DNA of 64,000 nucleotides from Dawidia cretensis (GTDB lineage Bacteria; Bacteroidota; Bacteroidia; Cytophagales; Cyclobacteriaceae): NCBI RefSeq assembly GCF_018598175.1, contig NZ_JAHESE010000017.1, positions 1 to 64,000 of the forward strand, read 5' to 3'. Shown piece by piece: positions 1 to 10,900 of this stretch (position 1 is its first letter; each line of letters starts with the position of its first letter). The notes under the pieces were generated by a model. It saw only the letters and a program-made list of their open reading frames with translations, ran no database searches and was not told where the DNA came from. The position numbers and the translations under genes were made by a program.

Positions 1-51
1 ACCCCCCCTTCCTCTACGTGTCGGGGGCGCGGTGATGGGTATAAGAGACAG
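1..51. other. Sequencing adapter remnant (Nextera i7), not genomic
   Basis: Bases 18-51 align without gaps to the 34-base Nextera read-2 transposon adapter with 5 mismatches, ending in the mosaic-end tail TATAAGAGACAG at 40-51. Immediately upstream, 10-17 reads TCCTCTAC, which is the i7 barcode in Nextera primer N712 as I remember it, in the right place and orientation. The mismatches are mostly changes to G, typical of low-quality read tails. Genomic sequence therefore begins at about 52, and this is the end of an assembled contig. Confidence 0.93.
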
Positions 52-411
52 TACGTGCACCATGCGCAGGCGGTGGTCTTTGCGTGTTTCTTCCAGCAGC
101 CAGTCAAAGGTGGCGTCGTTGGAGCGATCGTCGACCACGACGATCTCAAACTCGGGATAGTCCTGCGCCATCAGGGCCGGAACGAGCTCTTTGAGGTTAG
201 CCTCTTCGTCGTGTGCACAGATCACAACGGACACGGGGAGCTGGCGGCCGGTAGCCGGCGCGGGCTGCTTTTTCGAAAAGGCTGCCAGAAAAACGATCCA
301 ATAGATGATCTGTACGGCAGCGAGCGCGAAAAAAATGGCGAGTAGAATTTGCAAGGTGTCTTTTCGATTAGCGCTACAAAGATAAACGGCCGTCTGTAGG
401 ATAAAAGCCAT
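52..411 (-). CDS. Glycosyltransferase family 2, N-terminal part (cut by contig end)
   Basis: The reverse strand reads about 120 residues of an inner-membrane glycosyltransferase. The start is ATG at 411, or an alternative TTG at 354 directly before the membrane helix QILLAIFFALAAVQIIYWIV. After the helix comes a GT-A core: beta-strand LPVSVVICAHDEEANL, then FEIVVVDDRSND, which carries the nucleotide-sugar-binding Asp pair of GT2 enzymes. The reading frame runs into the adapter at 51, so the acceptor-binding half is missing. By analogy with the family it would transfer a sugar to a lipid or polysaccharide at the cytoplasmic face; the substrate cannot be told. Apparent codons before 52 are adapter-derived and must be ignored. 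Confidence 0.8.
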
Positions 412-495
412 GCCAAAGAGGTTTTTTACCGTCTACCGGAATACTGCAATTATGATCAAAAACTAACGTCGCGCGCGCAGATTGCTAAAATGTAA

Positions 496-512
496 CTATA
501 CTCGTGGTATAG
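496..512. repeat. Small perfect inverted repeat in divergent promoter region
   Basis: CTATAC-TCGTG-GTATAG lies between the divergent glycosyltransferase and PKD-protein genes. It could be an operator half-site pair or part of a promoter; nothing else supports a function. Confidence 0.3.
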
Positions 513-594
513 ATTGCCACGGAGACACTAATCATCAGTTTACCGACATCCTCTAATCCGACATTCCTACATGATACCCCCCCTTGTGCCCTTC

Positions 595-3500
595 ATGGGC
601 GCGCAAAAGCGAATACTCTTTACCCTGGCGGCTGTGTGGCTGACCGGTCATTGCTTCGCCCAAACCGCGGCTTTTACGTCGGATAAGACTTCGGGCTGTC
701 TCCCGGTAACGATAAATTTCAAGGATCTGTCCACCGGATCGCCCACGACGTGGGATTGGGATCTGGGCAATGGCAACACTTCCAAGCTGCAAAATCCCAG
801 CGCGGTCTATGCTATCGCGGGAACGTACACGATCACGCTACGGGTATCCGGCGGGTCAATTGCTGAACGTAAGGCGTATATACACGTGTACGATTTTCCC
901 AAGCCCAGCTTTACCAGCGTAGCACCACCGACAGGCTGCACTCCGTTGAAGGTGGAGTTCCGCGACACCAGCACACCGGGCTCGGGCGCGAATACCAATT
1001 GGCTGTGGGCGTTTGGCGATGGCGGTTCCAGCACCGAACGCAACCCTACCTATACCTACACGACACCCGGCACGCGCCCCGTGTCGGTGCGCGTGACGAA
1101 CCAATACGGTTGTTCGAAGACCAGCCTGCAGAGTTTCTTCGCCGAGGCGCAAGGGCCGAATGTAGTGTTCGAGCAAGATGGTGACGTTTTTTGCCAGGCA
1201 CCTGCTACCGTAAAATTCACCAACAAAACGACCGGGGCCGCGCCCTTCGCCTACTCGTGGGATTTTAACGATGGCACGAGCAGTACCGATCCCGGCCCGT
1301 CACACCCTTTTACCAAGGAAGGTACCTACACTGTTACATTACGCGCCGTTGACGCCAAGGGCTGCCAGGGCTCCTCGACCGCTGGCATCAACGTCGGTAG
1401 TGAAGGAGGCCTGAGCGTTACGCCTTCGGCTACAAAAGTATGTGTGGGCCAGCCGGTGACCTTTGATGCGAACGTTACGTCACCGGCCATCTCATGGGTT
1501 TGGCGCTTTGGCAACGGCGCCGTCTCCCACGAGCAAGACCCCGGCACAATAGTCTATAAGACGGCAGATACCTATACCGTGCGCCTGGAAGCGCTGCTGG
1601 TGGGCAAGTCGTGTGCTTCCGTCGTGACGAAAACCATCGAAGTGGTTCCCGACCCGGTTCCGAATTTTACTACTTCCGCCGACTGTAATTATAAAGTGAC
1701 CTTTACGAACAGATCTACCAAGGCTACGCGCGTGGAGTGGTTCCTGGATGGTGTGTTGTACTCAACGGCTTCGTCGTTTGTATATCCCTATGCCGGGCCT
1801 GGAAATTATACGGTGAAGCTGGTGGCTTACAACAGTCTTAACTGCAGCAAGGAGCTGGAAATGCCGGTGACGGTGCCCGCTAAGCCCCAGGCGTACTTCG
1901 AGCCTAATAAGACGCAATCGTGTACCGAGCCGTCGCTGGCCGGGTGTGCACCTTTTACTGTGGACTTTGTCAACAAATCAACGGCTGCGTCTTCGTTTAC
2001 CTCGCGGTGGTCTTTTGGTGATAATACTATTTCCACGAGCAAAAATCCGACGCACACCTATGGTAAAGGCTCGTATGCCGTGACGCTTACGATTCGTACG
2101 CCCGAAGGTTGTACGAGCACGATGAGTGCTGCTGTGACGGTGTCGGATGTGACGCCGGAGGCTGCGTTTACATTTGACAAAAATAAGGTCTGTCCGCACG
2201 AGGATGTAAATTTTACCAGTACATCCAAGAATGCCGTCTTTATATGCTGGAATTTTGGCGATGGCAATACGGGCAATGGCACGAACGTGAGCCATTACTA
2301 TGAGAAGCCGGGTACCTATACCATTACGATGATCGCCAAGAATGCCGGCTGCTCCGACACGGAGACCAAAGTAGACGTGATTACGGTGGGCGATCCGTTT
2401 GTGGATTTTAAAATTACAAAGGATTGCCAGGATCCTTATAAGGTTACGATAGAGGATCTTACCAGTAAATGTGATACCAAGACGTGGGATTTTGGCGACG
2501 GCACCATCAAAACGGGCAACGTGTCAAGTTACCGGTATGCTGCTACCGGCGAGTATACCATCAAGCTTACCGGTACGAACAACACATCGCACTGTACGGT
2601 GGAAAAGCCCGTGCCGGTGGCTATCCACGATGTTAAAGCGAGCTTTACAATTGATAATCCCAAGCCATGTAAAAATGCGCCGGTACAATTTGAAAGTACG
2701 TCCGAAGGTGCCGCGAGCCTGACCTGGGATTTTGGCAATGGCGCTCCTGCACAGTCGGGCATTCAGGCCTCCACCAGTTATGATCATTCCCGCGAGTTCA
2801 ACGTGACACTGACGGCCAAAGACCCCGACGGCTGCCCCGATGTAGCGACGCTAAAAGTGAATGTTCTCAGCCTGGAAGGCAATTTTAATTTTATTGCCAA
2901 TGGCATATCGTGTGACGCGCTGGACGTACAATTTTATGACACGTCTGTTGCCAATCCGGAAGTAACAGCATGGCTGTGGGAGTTTGGCGACGGCAATACA
3001 TCGATAGAACAGCACCCTGCGTACACATACACCCAGGAGAAGCACTATCCGGTTAAGCTCACGATAACGAACAACGAAGGAGAATGCTCGTATATACGTT
3101 ACGATGCCGTAGTCTTTATGAATCCCGTTGCGGACTTTACGACCGTTACCGAAGAGTTTGCTTTCTGCATGAACGAAGATATCCAGCTTCGCAACGACTC
3201 GAGGAATGCCACATCGCAACGCTGGGAATTTTCTAATGGTACTTCTTCAACCACCATGCACCCCGTTGTTTCCTATCCCAACACGGGCTCCTACACGGTC
3301 ACGCTGGACGTCGAGAACAGCTATGGCTGTAAGAAGTCCTTTAGCCGAGAGATCACGATCACCAAGCCTGTCGCGAGCTTCACAGCGGTCAACACCGAAA
3401 TCGACTGCCCGCCGTTGGACACGACGTTCAAAGGCAACAAAGACGGCATTGTACTGTGGGAGTGGGATTTTGGCGACCAGAACAGGATCGAACCCCGTAC

Positions 3501-4377
3501 CGATTCCATCTCCCTCTATCGCTACACGCGCCCTGGCATCTATGACGTTACGCTCTATGCCACCGATGCTAATGGCTGCCGCGACACGGTCACCCAAATG
3601 TCCAAAATACGCGTAGGCGGTCCGGATGCGACATTTGTGGATGATAGCTTCGGGCGTACCTGTGTGAACGACTCGATCGGCTTTACCGCCACGCCGCTGA
3701 ATAACAACGTAAAAACCTACCACTGGGACCTGGCCGACGGCACCGTAGTGGACCGCGAGGTACCCACCATCGGCCATCGGTATGCCGGCACAGGCGAACG
3801 TTTCGTGTCGCTGACGGTGTTCGATGAAAAGGGTTGTCCGGTGGTTTCCGCCAGCTCCGTCACGGTGACGGTAAGCGATTCTTCGCTTATCAAATTTGAC
3901 TACGGTCCCCGGTGTATTTTTGAAGGTGAGAGCTTTACGGTGCGGGCCGGGTCGGACGAGCAGGACCTGACGTGGTCGTGGGATGTAGGCGATAGCCCTG
4001 TCGGTACGGATGCCGTGGCCACCATCACCACCGAAAAGCACGGCAACTATCCGGTGAAACTACACGCGTTGAACGCGGCCGGCTGTTACTCTACCGTTAC
4101 GCAGGAGGTGCCCGTACGGGCCAGGCTGACCATGATCCCTAACATCTTTACACCCAACGGCGACGGCACCAACGAAACGTTCGAACTGCAGGGGCTGGAG
4201 CTCAGCGCCTGGGACTTGCTGGTGTATAATCGCTGGGGTGGTACGGTTTATAAAAAGAATAACTATCAGAATAACTGGACGGGTGGCGGTCTGTCCAGCG
4301 GAGTTTATTTCTATACGGTGACGAATTCGTTCTGTCCTGATCGGAATTATAAGGGGACGGTTACTATATCGAAGTAG
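595..4377 (+). CDS. Giant PKD-repeat surface protein with type B gliding-motility C-terminal domain
   Basis: A protein of about 1,260 residues exported by Sec and probably by the type IX secretion system. The start at 595 gives a normal signal peptide ([23 protein letters not shown]... in shape); an in-frame ATG at 571 adds eight residues. The body is about 14 PKD/Ig-fold repeats, recognised by recurring W-x-F-G-D/N-G motifs such as TWDFGDG and WEFGDGNTS; one repeat, near residue 385, has lost the motif. The last ~85 residues ([17 protein letters not shown], then YNRWGGTVY and GVYFYTV) are the CHU_C / gliding-motility C-terminal domain that serves as a type B sorting signal. No enzymatic domain is visible, so an adhesin or cell-surface scaffold is most likely. 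It stands alone, convergent with the RHS operon. A degenerate second copy of its 3' end lies at 21549-21830. Confidence 0.9.
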   Translation: MGAQKRILFTLAAVWLTGHCFAQTAAFTSDKTSGCLPVTINFKDLSTGSPTTWDWDLGNGNTSKLQNPSAVYAIAGTYTITLRVSGGSIAERKAYIHVYDFPKPSFTSVAPPTGCTPLKVEFRDTSTPGSGANTNWLWAFGDGGSSTERNPTYTYTTPGTRPVSVRVTNQYGCSKTSLQSFFAEAQGPNVVFEQDGDVFCQAPATVKFTNKTTGAAPFAYSWDFNDGTSSTDPGPSHPFTKEGTYTVTLRAVDAKGCQGSSTAGINVGSEGGLSVTPSATKVCVGQPVTFDANVTSPAISWVWRFGNGAVSHEQDPGTIVYKTADTYTVRLEALLVGKSCASVVTKTIEVVPDPVPNFTTSADCNYKVTFTNRSTKATRVEWFLDGVLYSTASSFVYPYAGPGNYTVKLVAYNSLNCSKELEMPVTVPAKPQAYFEPNKTQSCTEPSLAGCAPFTVDFVNKSTAASSFTSRWSFGDNTISTSKNPTHTYGKGSYAVTLTIRTPEGCTSTMSAAVTVSDVTPEAAFTFDKNKVCPHEDVNFTSTSKNAVFICWNFGDGNTGNGTNVSHYYEKPGTYTITMIAKNAGCSDTETKVDVITVGDPFVDFKITKDCQDPYKVTIEDLTSKCDTKTWDFGDGTIKTGNVSSYRYAATGEYTIKLTGTNNTSHCTVEKPVPVAIHDVKASFTIDNPKPCKNAPVQFESTSEGAASLTWDFGNGAPAQSGIQASTSYDHSREFNVTLTAKDPDGCPDVATLKVNVLSLEGNFNFIANGISCDALDVQFYDTSVANPEVTAWLWEFGDGNTSIEQHPAYTYTQEKHYPVKLTITNNEGECSYIRYDAVVFMNPVADFTTVTEEFAFCMNEDIQLRNDSRNATSQRWEFSNGTSSTTMHPVVSYPNTGSYTVTLDVENSYGCKKSFSREITITKPVASFTAVNTEIDCPPLDTTFKGNKDGIVLWEWDFGDQNRIEPRTDSISLYRYTRPGIYDVTLYATDANGCRDTVTQMSKIRVGGPDATFVDDSFGRTCVNDSIGFTATPLNNNVKTYHWDLADGTVVDREVPTIGHRYAGTGERFVSLTVFDEKGCPVVSASSVTVTVSDSSLIKFDYGPRCIFEGESFTVRAGSDEQDLTWSWDVGDSPVGTDAVATITTEKHGNYPVKLHALNAAGCYSTVTQEVPVRARLTMIPNIFTPNGDGTNETFELQGLELSAWDLLVYNRWGGTVYKKNNYQNNWTGGGLSSGVYFYTVTNSFCPDRNYKGTVTISK

Positions 4378-4398
4378 GGCGAAGTAGGGTGCATCTCG

Positions 4399-4415
4399 GG
4401 CGGTCACAGACCGCC
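4399..4415. terminator. Stem-loop after PKD gene, between convergent genes
   Basis: GGCGGTC-ACA-GACCGCC is a perfect 7-bp stem 21 nt after the PKD stop codon. It lacks a T-run, so it is a weak terminator candidate that could act on either convergent transcript. A second perfect palindrome, GGTGCGCACC, is at 4431-4440. Nothing else is evident in 4378-4497. Confidence 0.4.
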
Positions 4416-4497
4416 ACTATACGCGGCACAGGTGCGCACCGGCGCTTCGCTGGGCGCTAACACCTTCGGCAGATTTCAAGAGTAAATGAATTCTCAT

Positions 4498-4956
4498 TCA
4501 GTTCTTTCTCCATACAACAGAATCGGGAAGCCCCATTTTCTTGGCTCTTTTCAAAACATCCCCTATTACTGCTAATTCAAATCTACGCTCGAGACTATCC
4601 AATTGAACCGCCGTAAGCCCGGATTCTCGTGTGAGCCACCGTTCAGCCCTTACATCGTAGATCATACGAATTGTCAATACGTCATCAAACGTCACCATGT
4701 ATACGTAGGGTGGATCTTCTAGATAATAATTTCTATAATCCAAAAAATCGTAGTCCTGGATATCGAGCGATTTCCTTAACTCCGTCGGGACCAAAAACCG
4801 GCCTTCATCAAACAAAGTATCAGAAATCTGCTTGATCGTTCTCAACCTCACGTTGGTCTCTAAGTCGGCAAGAGCGCCAACATTCCCCGCGCCGTATCGC
4901 GACGTACAGGACGCACACAACCCAACAATACAGATAAAAATCCAAGACTTACTCAT
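4498..4956 (-). CDS. Small lipoprotein, candidate immunity protein for the RHS toxin tip
   Basis: A 152-residue protein of no family I recognise. The start at 4956 gives a lipoprotein signal peptide (MSKSWIFICIVGLCASC), with Cys17 as the likely lipidated residue; the frame can be extended to 4995 but that would bury the signal. Its ATG overlaps the TGA of the giant RHS gene as ATGA, so translation is probably coupled. The mature part is acidic and mixed alpha/beta, with aromatic-rich stretches (YDFLDYRNYYLEDPPYVYMV). The position directly after the variable C-terminal tip of an RHS protein is where immunity genes usually lie, and a lipid anchor would place it in the envelope where a phospholipase would act. 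This role is inference; an accessory or surface-retention lipoprotein is the alternative. Confidence 0.6.
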   Translation of the reverse strand: MSKSWIFICIVGLCASCTSRYGAGNVGALADLETNVRLRTIKQISDTLFDEGRFLVPTELRKSLDIQDYDFLDYRNYYLEDPPYVYMVTFDDVLTIRMIYDVRAERWLTRESGLTAVQLDSLERRFELAVIGDVLKRAKKMGLPDSVVWRKN

Positions 4957-7900
4957 TTTACAATTGGCACATAAATATCGCGATCTTTTTTCCACATACC
5001 CTCCTTTCTTATCATCCCTTCATCAGTCTTCTCCATGTACATCTTGATAAATTGCTGATAATTATACTCCCGACTCTTCCAATTCGTTCCAAATGGGAGA
5101 GCAGCCTGCGCCTCCCAAAAATCATTAACCGCATGTGGATTTCGTGATACCTTGGGATAATGTTTATACATCCACTCAGATATCGCACTTTTTTTGCCGG
5201 TTACGGAAATACCGAACACATAAATGCCTCCAGAAGCTGCATCCACCTCATCCTTCGTAATAGGTTGTTTCGTAACCGGATCAATACCACCAACACCTAG
5301 CTCCACGACTTTACTCCAAGTCTCCATAGCTGTAATATCAGCAGGTATAGTACCCCAGTCCGCCTTAAACGACGCCGGCCCAACCGCCTTAATCAAATCA
5401 TACTGTTGATCATGCGTCCTCGCGCCATAGTCAACCGCATCTACCGCTGGTATCGAATAATCATACACGGACGTAAATTTACCGTCCTTATTTAACTTAA
5501 AGAAACCGGTCTCCCCATAATAATTCCCATACTCCGTCGGAAATGTACCCACCAACGTCTTATTTCGTGGATACCACGTTTCTTTACCATTAATATTATA
5601 TACGATCCCTCTGCCCTTTGGCCCGTGAGCGTTCAGTTGCTGCGCGTTATAGGGGATATATTCACTTTCCACGATTATATTCATCTCGCGGTTTAGAACA
5701 ATCCTGTATGTACCATATTCCAATCCATCAATATCTATTCCATCGATCGGTCTATTGCTCGCAAATTGATAAGGCGTCAATTCAGCATAGGCACCCGTCA
5801 AAGGATCCACGGAAAGGAACCTTCCCAGACCAGGATTGTAGATTCTGAATCCATAGTCGTAATGTGTATTCCCGAATTCGCCATCACTGTCTTTCTCTTT
5901 GCCATTAAACCCATAACGATATTTCGTACCTGCGTTCCAGCTTCTTCCGGGGACCTCCATCCCGAAGGGATAGTAGTTCTGGACAGATACAACCTCGGGC
6001 GTAAAATTGTCGGCTACCGTCGCCGTAATAGTACTTAGTTTGGTATCGGTCACCAGCGCTCGGATATTTCCTAAATGATCGGTCAACTCATACTTTCTAC
6101 TGGAGAGCCTGCGCGTGTAGACATTGCTTTCTGCCGCCACGGCCTCGCCACCAGCTCCTGTTCTGACTCCAAATTTCACATCTTCCCCGGTAGATGCATA
6201 TGCAAAACCGGGACCTAGCGTGAGCTCTACTTCCGGGTTAAGCAGGTAAGAAAGGGATTCATACCGATCCTTTGTAGTACTCTCCAAAATCCTCAACTCA
6301 TTGAGTTCTGTTGGCGTACCCGCGCCTCCAGATGCTCCCAGCGAAACAGGGCGAATGTAACTTCCCAGCTTCCCGGCACCATATAGCGGAACCTCGCTTC
6401 TCAGGATATCTCCGGTAGTTCCCAATTCCTCCGTTTTTTCATATATCGTCAAGACGTTTCCTTGACCATCCCGCACATAATAGTTGGTAGCGCTCAACCC
6501 TTCTTTATTGACGCGTTGCTTGAGCACCCGGTTACCACTGGCATCATACGAAAATCGTGTGACCCCGCGGACTGTTTCTACCCGATCTACCTTACTTTGA
6601 ATGTTCCAATAGGTTTTAACATCTTGTTGCACGTCGCGCACCAGATTTCCGTCGGCGTCGTATTGATAGTTGCTTGTTCCCTGTCCTTTTTCGATATCGC
6701 CGTCAAAACTGGTGGGCTGCTCTGCTCCTTCCGTCACACGGTCCAGACGGTTTGTACCTGGAACGTAGCTGTACGCCAACCGGTCAAGAATGGGATTGGT
6801 CGTGTTGCCGCTATTATGGTTAGCCGTCGTCAAATTGCCATTCCCGTCGTACCCGTACGCCGTTACAAAGTATGAGCTCGGCATATCGGTAAAGACCCCG
6901 GAATTATAATACTGATCTCGACTTCCGATTAAACGGTTCAGTACGTCATACGAATAGTAACTTCCGGTCAATCCGCCATACTGTACACCCGAGGCCGAGG
7001 GGTAAAGCATATTCATACTCCAGCTGGAGATATTACCATTGTATAGATTCTTTCCGGCAAGCGGCACCTGGTTACCGGAACCTGAAGCGGTACCTACAAA
7101 GGGTGACCCCTGATAGAAATAATCATCGGCATGAAAGCCCAGCGCCATGCCAAAAGCATCTCGTGCGACATTCGAAGCGCCACCGGTCGCACCGTCTTTG
7201 CCCGGATCGCTCGAAATGTTCAATAGACCATGATTGATACCCTTCAGCCAGCCGGCGATGGTGTACGTGTAATCAACACCCTGCACCAAATCCTCTCCGA
7301 GGGCCATTCGTTTCACAGGGCCGTGCAGGTAGTAGGTGTACCAGGCATCTGTTTCCCACAACTGACCATCACGGGAGGTTAGCACTTTTTCCAGGCGATC
7401 GTTGGCATCGTATGCATACCGGTGAAAAAACTGATCACGTTTACCCGGGTTATACTGCATCTCCGTAACCTTGTTGCTTAACAAATCATATGTATAGCGT
7501 ACGCCCACAGCGGGGAGACCAGGAATAATTTGAACAAACCAGTCAACATTTCCGTGGGCATCATAGTTGTACACGGTATATACCCGGTCTATCGGTTGTC
7601 CATCTTCGCTCGTACGCTCCTGATATGTATAGCTCACCCGGTTCCGGAGGTTATTTTCCACCTGGACATATCCGCACGGAAGCACGTTATCCGGATATGA
7701 GGTTGTGCCACAGGGTAAGGCCTTTAACGGGAACGGTTCGTTATACACGGTGCGATTGGCTGATTTTCCTCCCGTATACGGAAACGACGTTTCCAATCCC
7801 GTCTCATTGCGTGTTGCGTGAGCTTTCTTATCGTCGAAGTTTTCTCCCTCTCCTACCTCGAGAACCCGTCCCAGGGCATCGTACTTTGTATACGAATATT

Positions 7901-10900
7901 TACCTTCTACCTTTTGCTGCGCACTTTGCGAAAAGCGAATCTGACCTTTATCCGTGTAAATGGAGCTGCTGTAATAACGCGATGCGTTCAGCGACTGCTC
8001 GTCCTGTGCTACCGGTTTGGTAAAGCCAGGCAGCATTGTTCCGGCGGCGTAGTCGTATCCATAGTGACCATCGGGCGTATGCTCGCGGATAGGCTGGCCC
8101 AGTGAATTATACTGATATTCCGTTACCATCTCATGCTCCGTATCTTTCAACCGGGCCGCGTCCAGCAGCGGTATGGTTGAAACATCCAACAACCTAACCC
8201 CTTCCGGCGGCACTGTTTTAATCAGGTTGCCGGCACGGTCATAGTAGTACAGGGTAAAATGATATAATCCTTCTGTTTTGGTAATGGTCAGATTGTCATT
8301 GATCAATGCGGGATTACCGCACGTATTGTAATACTGCTCCCGGAAGAACTCACGCCTGACGGCAATGCTTTGTTCCACCTGACGGCCAACGGCTTCGCGG
8401 ATGTTCGCCATGGTTGCCTTCTCGCACGATAATATTTCGGGATTGTATATAATGGACTTGTCGGGGTCAAATCCATCCATGCCACGGTTTGTAAACGCGA
8501 AACAAATCGTCCTTGGCGTAACACAGGTTGTACCCGGCAACTGCCTGGACACCCCAAGAGATGAGCTTATAGAACCGGTCTTAGAAGCAACAGCTCCGAT
8601 CCTCTGTCCAGGCGCAACATTCTGACTTGAAAACGTCCATGCGCCATTTGAGGTCACCGAAACCGTGCCCAGATACTTCAACACATTTGGATCCGAAAAG
8701 CCTCCCGTCGACTCGACCAGGAACAATTCCAAAGTACTTCCTGGAACCGCGGTACCACTTGCTACGGCGGACCCCGCCATGCTACCGAAGCTTGTCACTT
8801 GTGGCTTTGCCAACAACGTTTGTCCCCCTGGCGTTACTACAATATGACGTACCAACTCGACCGGTCCTGCCGAATACTGGTAGTTTGTTAGATTTTTCGA
8901 AACGAGTACATCTGCCGACACGCTACCAAGTGTACCAACAATAACAGGCTGATTCGCTGCAAAAAAATTATTAGACACGATCGCAGTAGGCGTTGAAGTA
9001 TCGGCCTGATCAAATGTTATCGACACTCCTATCGAGGCTGTAAAGGCATTTCCGTCGCCCTGATTCGGACCTCCTACGATTACTCCGCCAGAAACGCTCA
9101 ACGCCGCCCCATCCAGGTATGTTACCGGTCTCAGACTGATATCAGTTCCGAAGATATTGCCGCGCACGACTGCCATCTCCGATTTACGGTTTACATATAC
9201 AAGGTCATCTCCAAACTGAGTATCAACTTTTGTAAAGATGTTACCGATTAGCTTGCCTCCCGAGCATTCCACTCTAAAGGACGACGGATCTTGTGCATGA
9301 AAGTGAATTCCCCGAACTTCGTTATAATTTCCGGCTACTCTAATTGCATCAGTCCCGGGACTGCTATACTTCGGATATATTTTTATAGCGGGGCCATTTG
9401 CGGCATCAAACCCGGACTGCGTCGTACCATCTATTGTTATCCGCGATCCCTGTACCCACAAATACGACTTCAGCTCAATCCGAATCGGCAGTGGCTGACC
9501 CGAAATTGAAAATTTGATCAAACTATAATGCGTGGGATTTTGTGCACTATAGGTTGTGGCCATCGTGATCGCTTCTCGAAGAGACCCTGCTCCGGAGTCT
9601 TTATTGGTCGTAACGACAAAGACCTTATCGTATGTTGATCGAGCGGGGTTACCGGCAAACACATCACCATAATGAAATGAGCTAAACGAATTCGTACTGA
9701 CACCGGCAGGTTTACTGGGATCAATTCTATCCCACCCGGCGTTGCACGATTGACCGGTCGCGTTGATTTTCAGATCAAAATTATACAGCAAGGCCTTCTC
9801 GATTTTCGCGTAGTCAGCTGCGGTTCCATATACTAAAAGATCGTCCGTAGTGTTAGGGTTCTGTACAGTGCGGGGCTTCAAGACAGGACAATAGTTATTC
9901 TTGCAGTTGTCGACCAGTGCCTTTGTCATGGCGTCCAGGTCGCAAATGCTAACGTTATAGTCAGTGGCATTAACGCTAATGTCAAATATCCCCATATACG
10001 TGCGCATCTTCTGTGGGTTGAAGAATGGGGCCTGGTAGACGCGATAGTGCTCAATGCGGGTATTTGCATCGTTACTAAGCAATGCGTTTATAACGGCTTG
10101 CCGGAATTCTTCCGATCGTTTTTCACAATTATGCTCGCAAATGTCACGGATCTCAGAAACATTGCCGTTAATCACCTCGCCGTCGGTAGGTATGTCAAAA
10201 ACTTCTTCTCCTGCACTGGTCACCCGGCTGAAATAATAGCGATCACAATCTCCCATCGCATTACTGAGGAAATGCGTTACCAGGGGTTGAACCGCTTTGT
10301 CGCGAATGCCTGCGTAGAACTGGAACACCGTTTTCATCTTTTCCACGTCACTGTTGTAATACACCAGCCGGTATGCGATTGTCATATTCGGATTCAGGGC
10401 ATTGGTAGTGGAACGATCGGAAGCCTCTGTCGTTTCGACGCCAGCTACTTTACCATACAATGTCTCGCGCCGGATGAATAGCGGCCGTCCGACACCCGTA
10501 CACAAGTCTGCACTGCCTTGTTCTTCTACCAATACCGATTGCATTTGTGCTTCCACGTTCGTCAGGAAACTCTGTAGAATATTTACGCGGCTATCAAATG
10601 CAGGATATACAGACCCGACTGGTGCAACGGGGCGAGGAGCCTTGAGTTTTGCTTCATACGCCGCGGTCTCCATCTTCCAGGCTTCCCATACGATCTCACA
10701 CGCGCGATTGCCCAACTGGGGGTTGTCGGCAATCATATTGGCAACCATTGTATTAAACTCGCCTGGTAAAAAATACTTCTCCTTTACAGTCGCTAACGGA
10801 TACTGATTGGCAAACCATAGGTAGCGCAGGGAATCGCCTGAATTTGTACGCAGACGGATGTCTGTTCGACCCGCGTAGTAGTCTTCAAAATACCGTTCAA

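Noticed and set aside
3247-4041. 264-residue minus-strand frame in the PKD gene
   Set aside because: Antisense shadow; the plus strand has repeated PKD motifs through this region.
4957-4995. Extended start of the lipoprotein
   Set aside because: Would put 13 charged residues in front of a textbook lipoprotein signal; ATGA overlap at 4953-4956 is a better start.
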